Assembly (NCBI GenBank): GCA_044338255.1
Contig: JBIILZ010000153.1
Span: 1-7,588 of the forward strand
Source: CAIUVD01 sp044338255
GTDB taxonomy: Bacteria; Planctomycetota; UBA11346
Direction of reading: 5' to 3'
DNA length: 7,588 bases
Below, piece by piece: positions 5,374 to 7,588 of this stretch. Each line of letters begins with the position of its first letter. Position 1 is the first letter of the stretch. Below the pieces are notes generated by a model, which made no database searches, was not told the DNA's origin, and was given only the letters and a program-made list of their open reading frames with translations. Made by a program: the position numbers and the translations under genes.

Positions 5374-7284
5374 ATGTCCCTGCCACGAATTCCGTTGTCA
5401 TTGTCGATCGGTATCGGACTCGTCATTACCGCCCTGATCACCTTAGTAGCCGTGCTTTTGGTGGGAGAAAGGCGGGTCATCGACCATTTGGTGAATGATA
5501 AAGTCAACGAACTGGAACAGGCCCACCAGCGCTGGCGCGATGATCTGCAAGCCACGCTCGTCAGCGGCGAGGCCAGCATCGAGCGCTATGCCGCCCTGGT
5601 TTCGACCATCGGCGAACAGTACCCGAAGCTCGCTCCCGCCGTTCAGAACGAATGGCAGACGCGCTTCGCCACCACCATCAACCATGATGCAGATGGCGCC
5701 TGGCGCTCGAAAAAGGAGACCTTCGATGCCAATTGCGCCGCCGGGGTGTGGATTCCGCCGAGTGCGAAGCTAACCCCGGAGCTCCGCTATTTCTATGCCC
5801 GTTGCGCGGAAGTGACCAGCTATTTCGGCATCGGCGCCCGCGATTCCTACTTTGGCAACACCTGGCTGCTGACCGCCAGCCATGGCGAAGTCGAGTTCGA
5901 TCCCAGCACTCCTAACTTCATCTATGATGCTGGCACGGATTTCCCGTACGCCGATACGCCCTGGATGACCCTGGTCGAGCCGACGGCCAATCCCAACGGA
6001 CACGTCCAATGGACGCCCACCACCTACGACGAAATTTTGCATAAATGGATGGTCAGCGTCGTCGCACCCTGGAAGCACAATGGCGTCTGGGCCGGCTCGG
6101 TCGGTCACGATCTGCTCATCGACGAACTGCTGAAAACGCATCTGAAGTCCCTGCCGCTGGCCGAACAGGATCTACTGGTATTCGATGACGCGGGGCTGCT
6201 GCTGGTGTCGACGATCCACTCCGCGCGCATCGAGGAAGCCAGAGGCAAACTGACGATCAAGGATCTATCCGATCAGCGCAGCTTGGCGGCGCTGACCATG
6301 GTCACCAACCAGCATCTGAACACCGCGCATCTCGATCATGCCGACGACCTGGTGCTGGTCAGCCGCATCAACGGGCCGGGGTGGACGACGGTGAGCATCG
6401 CCCCCCGCCACCAGTTGACGGCCACCGTCAGCCAGCAATTCGCCTATGTGCGCTGGACGCTGATCTTCGCGGTCGGCGTGATCGGTCTGCTGACCCTCGG
6501 CCTGTTCCTGCTCCACCTCCAGCGGCGGGCCCGGGTCGCCCGCTCCGCGCAGCAAGTCGCCGAAGCCGCGATCGCGGCCCGCCGTGCCGCCGATCAGGCG
6601 AACCTGGTGAAGAGCCGCTTCCTGGCCAATATGAGCCACGAGATCCGCACGCCCATGACCGGCATCATCGGCATGTCGGAACTGCTCGCCGAATCACCAC
6701 TCGACCCTGACCAAAAAGAACAAGTGGCAGCAATCCAGACCTCCAGTCGGGAGTTGCTGACGATCATCAACGACATCCTTGATCTCTCGAAGATCGAAGC
6801 AGACCGCCTGGAACTGGCGAACGAACCTTTGAATGTCGCGTCGATCATTGATTCGGTTATCGGCATGTGTGCGATGAACGCGGCGCAGAAGGGCCTTGGC
6901 GTTACCCGCGCCGAAACCGCCGACTGCCACACCCGCCGCCGGGGTGACAGCGGTCGACTGCGCCAAGTGCTCTTCAATCTCGTCGGAAATGCGGTGAAAT
7001 TCACGGATCAGGGCTGGGTCGAAATCACCCTGACAGATCAACCCCACGGCATCCGCATCCAAGTCAGTGACACCGGCATCGGCATCGCGCCTGAGCACGT
7101 GCGCAATCTCTTCCAACCCTTCCATCAAGCCGACAGCAGCGACACCCGCAGCCGTAGCGGCTCCGGACTCGGCCTAGCGATCACCAAACGCCTGGTCGAA
7201 CTGATGGACGGTGAACTGACCCTCACCAGCCAGGTCGGCAAAGGGACGGTGGTCACCGTCGATCTGCCACTGGCGAAGATTTGA
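5374..7284 (+). CDS. Cache-domain sensor histidine kinase without receiver domain
   Basis: A 636-residue membrane histidine kinase. A membrane helix (about 9-30) and a second (about 357-380) bracket an extracytoplasmic sensor of about 325 residues. The part ending VVAPWKHNGVWAGSVGHDLLIDELL-like (229-253) matches a double-Cache (dCache_1) ligand-binding fold. It holds just two cysteines, C121 and C144, which could form a disulphide. After the second helix a coiled linker (381-410) leads to HisKA with FLANMSHEIRTPMTGIIGMS, phospho-acceptor H422. The HATPase_c domain has the N box (LFNLVGNAVKFT, N535/N539), G1 DTGIGI (566-571), F box (LFQPFHQAD) and G2 GSGLGL (596-601), so it should be an active kinase. 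The sequence HEIRTPMTG is typical of hybrid kinases, yet the protein ends right after the ATPase domain with no REC or Hpt. No response regulator is in the window, so its partner is encoded elsewhere or beyond it. The start is fixed by the N-terminal helix; no Shine-Dalgarno is visible. Confidence 0.95.
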   Translation: MSLPRIPLSLSIGIGLVITALITLVAVLLVGERRVIDHLVNDKVNELEQAHQRWRDDLQATLVSGEASIERYAALVSTIGEQYPKLAPAVQNEWQTRFATTINHDADGAWRSKKETFDANCAAGVWIPPSAKLTPELRYFYARCAEVTSYFGIGARDSYFGNTWLLTASHGEVEFDPSTPNFIYDAGTDFPYADTPWMTLVEPTANPNGHVQWTPTTYDEILHKWMVSVVAPWKHNGVWAGSVGHDLLIDELLKTHLKSLPLAEQDLLVFDDAGLLLVSTIHSARIEEARGKLTIKDLSDQRSLAALTMVTNQHLNTAHLDHADDLVLVSRINGPGWTTVSIAPRHQLTATVSQQFAYVRWTLIFAVGVIGLLTLGLFLLHLQRRARVARSAQQVAEAAIAARRAADQANLVKSRFLANMSHEIRTPMTGIIGMSELLAESPLDPDQKEQVAAIQTSSRELLTIINDILDLSKIEADRLELANEPLNVASIIDSVIGMCAMNAAQKGLGVTRAETADCHTRRRGDSGRLRQVLFNLVGNAVKFTDQGWVEITLTDQPHGIRIQVSDTGIGIAPEHVRNLFQPFHQADSSDTRSRSGSGLGLAITKRLVELMDGELTLTSQVGKGTVVTVDLPLAKI

Positions 7285-7326
7285 GTGACGGGATAGCCTG
7301 ACATCCGAGAAGTGGTCCTTCGATTG

Positions 7327-7335
7327 TGATAAAAT
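7327..7335 (+). promoter_or_regulatory. Extended -10-like element before the small reading frame
   Basis: TGATAAAAT matches the extended -10 pattern TGn-TATAAT with 5/6 in the hexamer, the same TAAAAT as at the histidine kinase promoter. No good -35 lies 16-18 bp upstream (around 7307-7313), which extended -10 promoters can tolerate. It would start transcription near 7342, about 20 nt before the ATG at 7364. Confidence 0.35.
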
Positions 7336-7363
7336 CCGGCTATTCCCAAAAACGGAGTAAGCG

Positions 7364-7411
7364 ATGAATGGATTTTTGCACGCTGGGAATCCGGGAGCGT
7401 TTATCCATTAA
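7364..7411 (+). CDS. Possible 15-residue small protein or leader peptide
   Basis: ATG at 7364 to TAA at 7409-7411 encodes MNGFLHAGNPGAFIH. GGAG at 7354-7357 lies 6 nt before the ATG, a near-ideal Shine-Dalgarno, and an extended -10-like element sits about 30 bp upstream. The peptide has no membrane segment and no run of one amino acid that would mark a classical attenuation leader. The coding stretch almost coincides with a 43-nt hairpin, so the same bases could act as structured RNA. Short frames arise often by chance; the case rests on promoter, ribosome site and ATG in correct order. Confidence 0.3.
   Translation: MNGFLHAGNPGAFIH
7367..7409. repeat. Two-part hairpin covering the small reading frame
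   Basis: AATGGAT (7367-7373) pairs perfectly with ATCCATT (7403-7409), and inside it ACGCT (7380-7384) pairs with AGCGT (7396-7400), leaving an 11-nt apical loop GGGAATCCGGG and an asymmetric internal loop. An alternative fold exists: CCGG-CT-ATTCCC (7336-7347) can pair with GGGAATCCGG (7385-7394) apart from a two-base bulge, using the apical loop bases. The two folds are not fully compatible around the ribosome site. There is no T-tract, so it is not an ordinary terminator. Confidence 0.5.
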
Positions 7412-7431
7412 GATAATAAAGAGTTATGATC

Positions 7432-7452
7432 ACTTATTGGGTGGCCATAAGT
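7432..7452. repeat. Short hairpin followed by a T-run, weak terminator-like
   Basis: ACTTAT (7432-7437) pairs with ATAAGT (7447-7452); inside, after a bulged T, GG pairs with CC around a GTGG loop. The plus strand continues with TTTT (7452-7455). The stem is AT-rich and the T-run short, so termination would be weak. It shares its ACTTAT/ATAAGT arms with the repeat pair at 7535-7572. Confidence 0.3.
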
Positions 7453-7534
7453 TTTGCTATAAAACGCACAATGCGCTCATCCCTGAAAATTGAGATAACT
7501 GCCAATTTTTTCGTGGGTTTAAACAACCACCTTC

Positions 7535-7572
7535 ACTTATGACTTTTCATTATGAATAAAATGTACATAAGT
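7535..7572. repeat. Inverted repeat ACTTATG / CATAAGT near window end
   Basis: ACTTATG (7535-7541) and CATAAGT (7566-7572) are perfect 7-bp inverted copies 24 bp apart. The overlapping ATGACTT (7539-7545) and AAGTCAT (7569-7575) are also inverted copies, so the arms can pair in two registers. A further CATAAGT is at 7446-7452. This could be a protein-binding site or a mobile-element end; the window stops too soon to tell. Confidence 0.4.
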
Positions 7573-7588
7573 CATTACACTGCAGCTA

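Larger units (their letters stand above)
7285..7588. other. AT-rich non-genic tail after the histidine kinase
   Basis: No conventional gene is visible. By hand count positions 7381-7588 are about 37% GC, whereas coding segments checked at 1021-1080 and 6601-6660 are about 78% and 60%. The stretch has stops in all frames, several hairpins and repeats listed separately, two -10-like motifs (TAAAAT 7330-7335; TATAAA 7458-7463) and short T-runs. A change in composition like this often marks a regulatory region, a small RNA locus or the edge of transferred DNA. No transposase or integrase sequence is visible in it. Confidence 0.7.

Noticed and set aside
7289..7307. Terminator immediately after the histidine kinase
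   Set aside because: Only a 4-bp stem (GGAT/ATCC) with no T-run.
7422..7500. Integron attC-like site from AGTTAT / ATAACT pairs
   Set aside because: The arms do not fit the GTTRRRY / RYYYAAC core consensus and there is no integrase or cassette structure.
7552..7588. Reading frame MNKMYISHYTAA open to the window end
   Set aside because: Only 12 codons, no ribosome site; could be the start of a gene, but nothing supports it within the window.

Overview
The window is about 7.6 kb of mostly GC-rich, densely coding bacterial DNA. The serine/threonine kinase has an architecture typical of the PVC group: kinase, one membrane segment, degenerate leucine-rich-like repeats of the 'DLSPLKGMPL' type, then LamG. 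This points to Planctomycetota or a close relative such as Lentisphaerota or Verrucomicrobiota. That assignment is inference from domain style; no rRNA or marker gene is present.

Layout. Positions 1-538 hold no intact gene. One frame keeps a piece resembling the N-terminal part of DUF2127 membrane proteins, and another frame keeps a protein-like C-terminal tail that stops just before the kinase gene, so this looks like gene debris. Positions 539-4288 (+) encode a 1249-residue transmembrane Ser/Thr kinase with a very large extracytoplasmic part. It meets, tail to tail and 14 bp apart, a two-gene minus-strand operon (4303-5285). The upstream member is a small protein with an SGCS motif. The downstream member is a helix-turn-helix protein whose C-terminal half resembles phage CII/CP76-type regulators. 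The two are joined by an ATGA stop/start overlap. A short divergent promoter region (5286-5373) separates them from a Cache-type sensor histidine kinase at 5374-7284 (+), which has no receiver domain and no response regulator beside it.

Positions 7285-7588 lack a conventional gene and turn AT-rich (about 37% GC by hand count over 7381-7588). This tail holds a 15-codon reading frame with a good ribosome binding site, an extended -10-like motif, a 43-nt two-part hairpin almost exactly matching the small reading frame, and repeated ACTTATG/CATAAGT motifs. It may be a regulatory leader, a small RNA or the edge of a mobile element.

Taken together this is a signalling neighbourhood: two membrane sensors (a Ser/Thr kinase and a histidine kinase) flank a small regulator operon that shares a promoter region with the histidine kinase. 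The HTH protein may control that shared region; this is inference. I see no tRNA, rRNA, CRISPR array or transposase gene.
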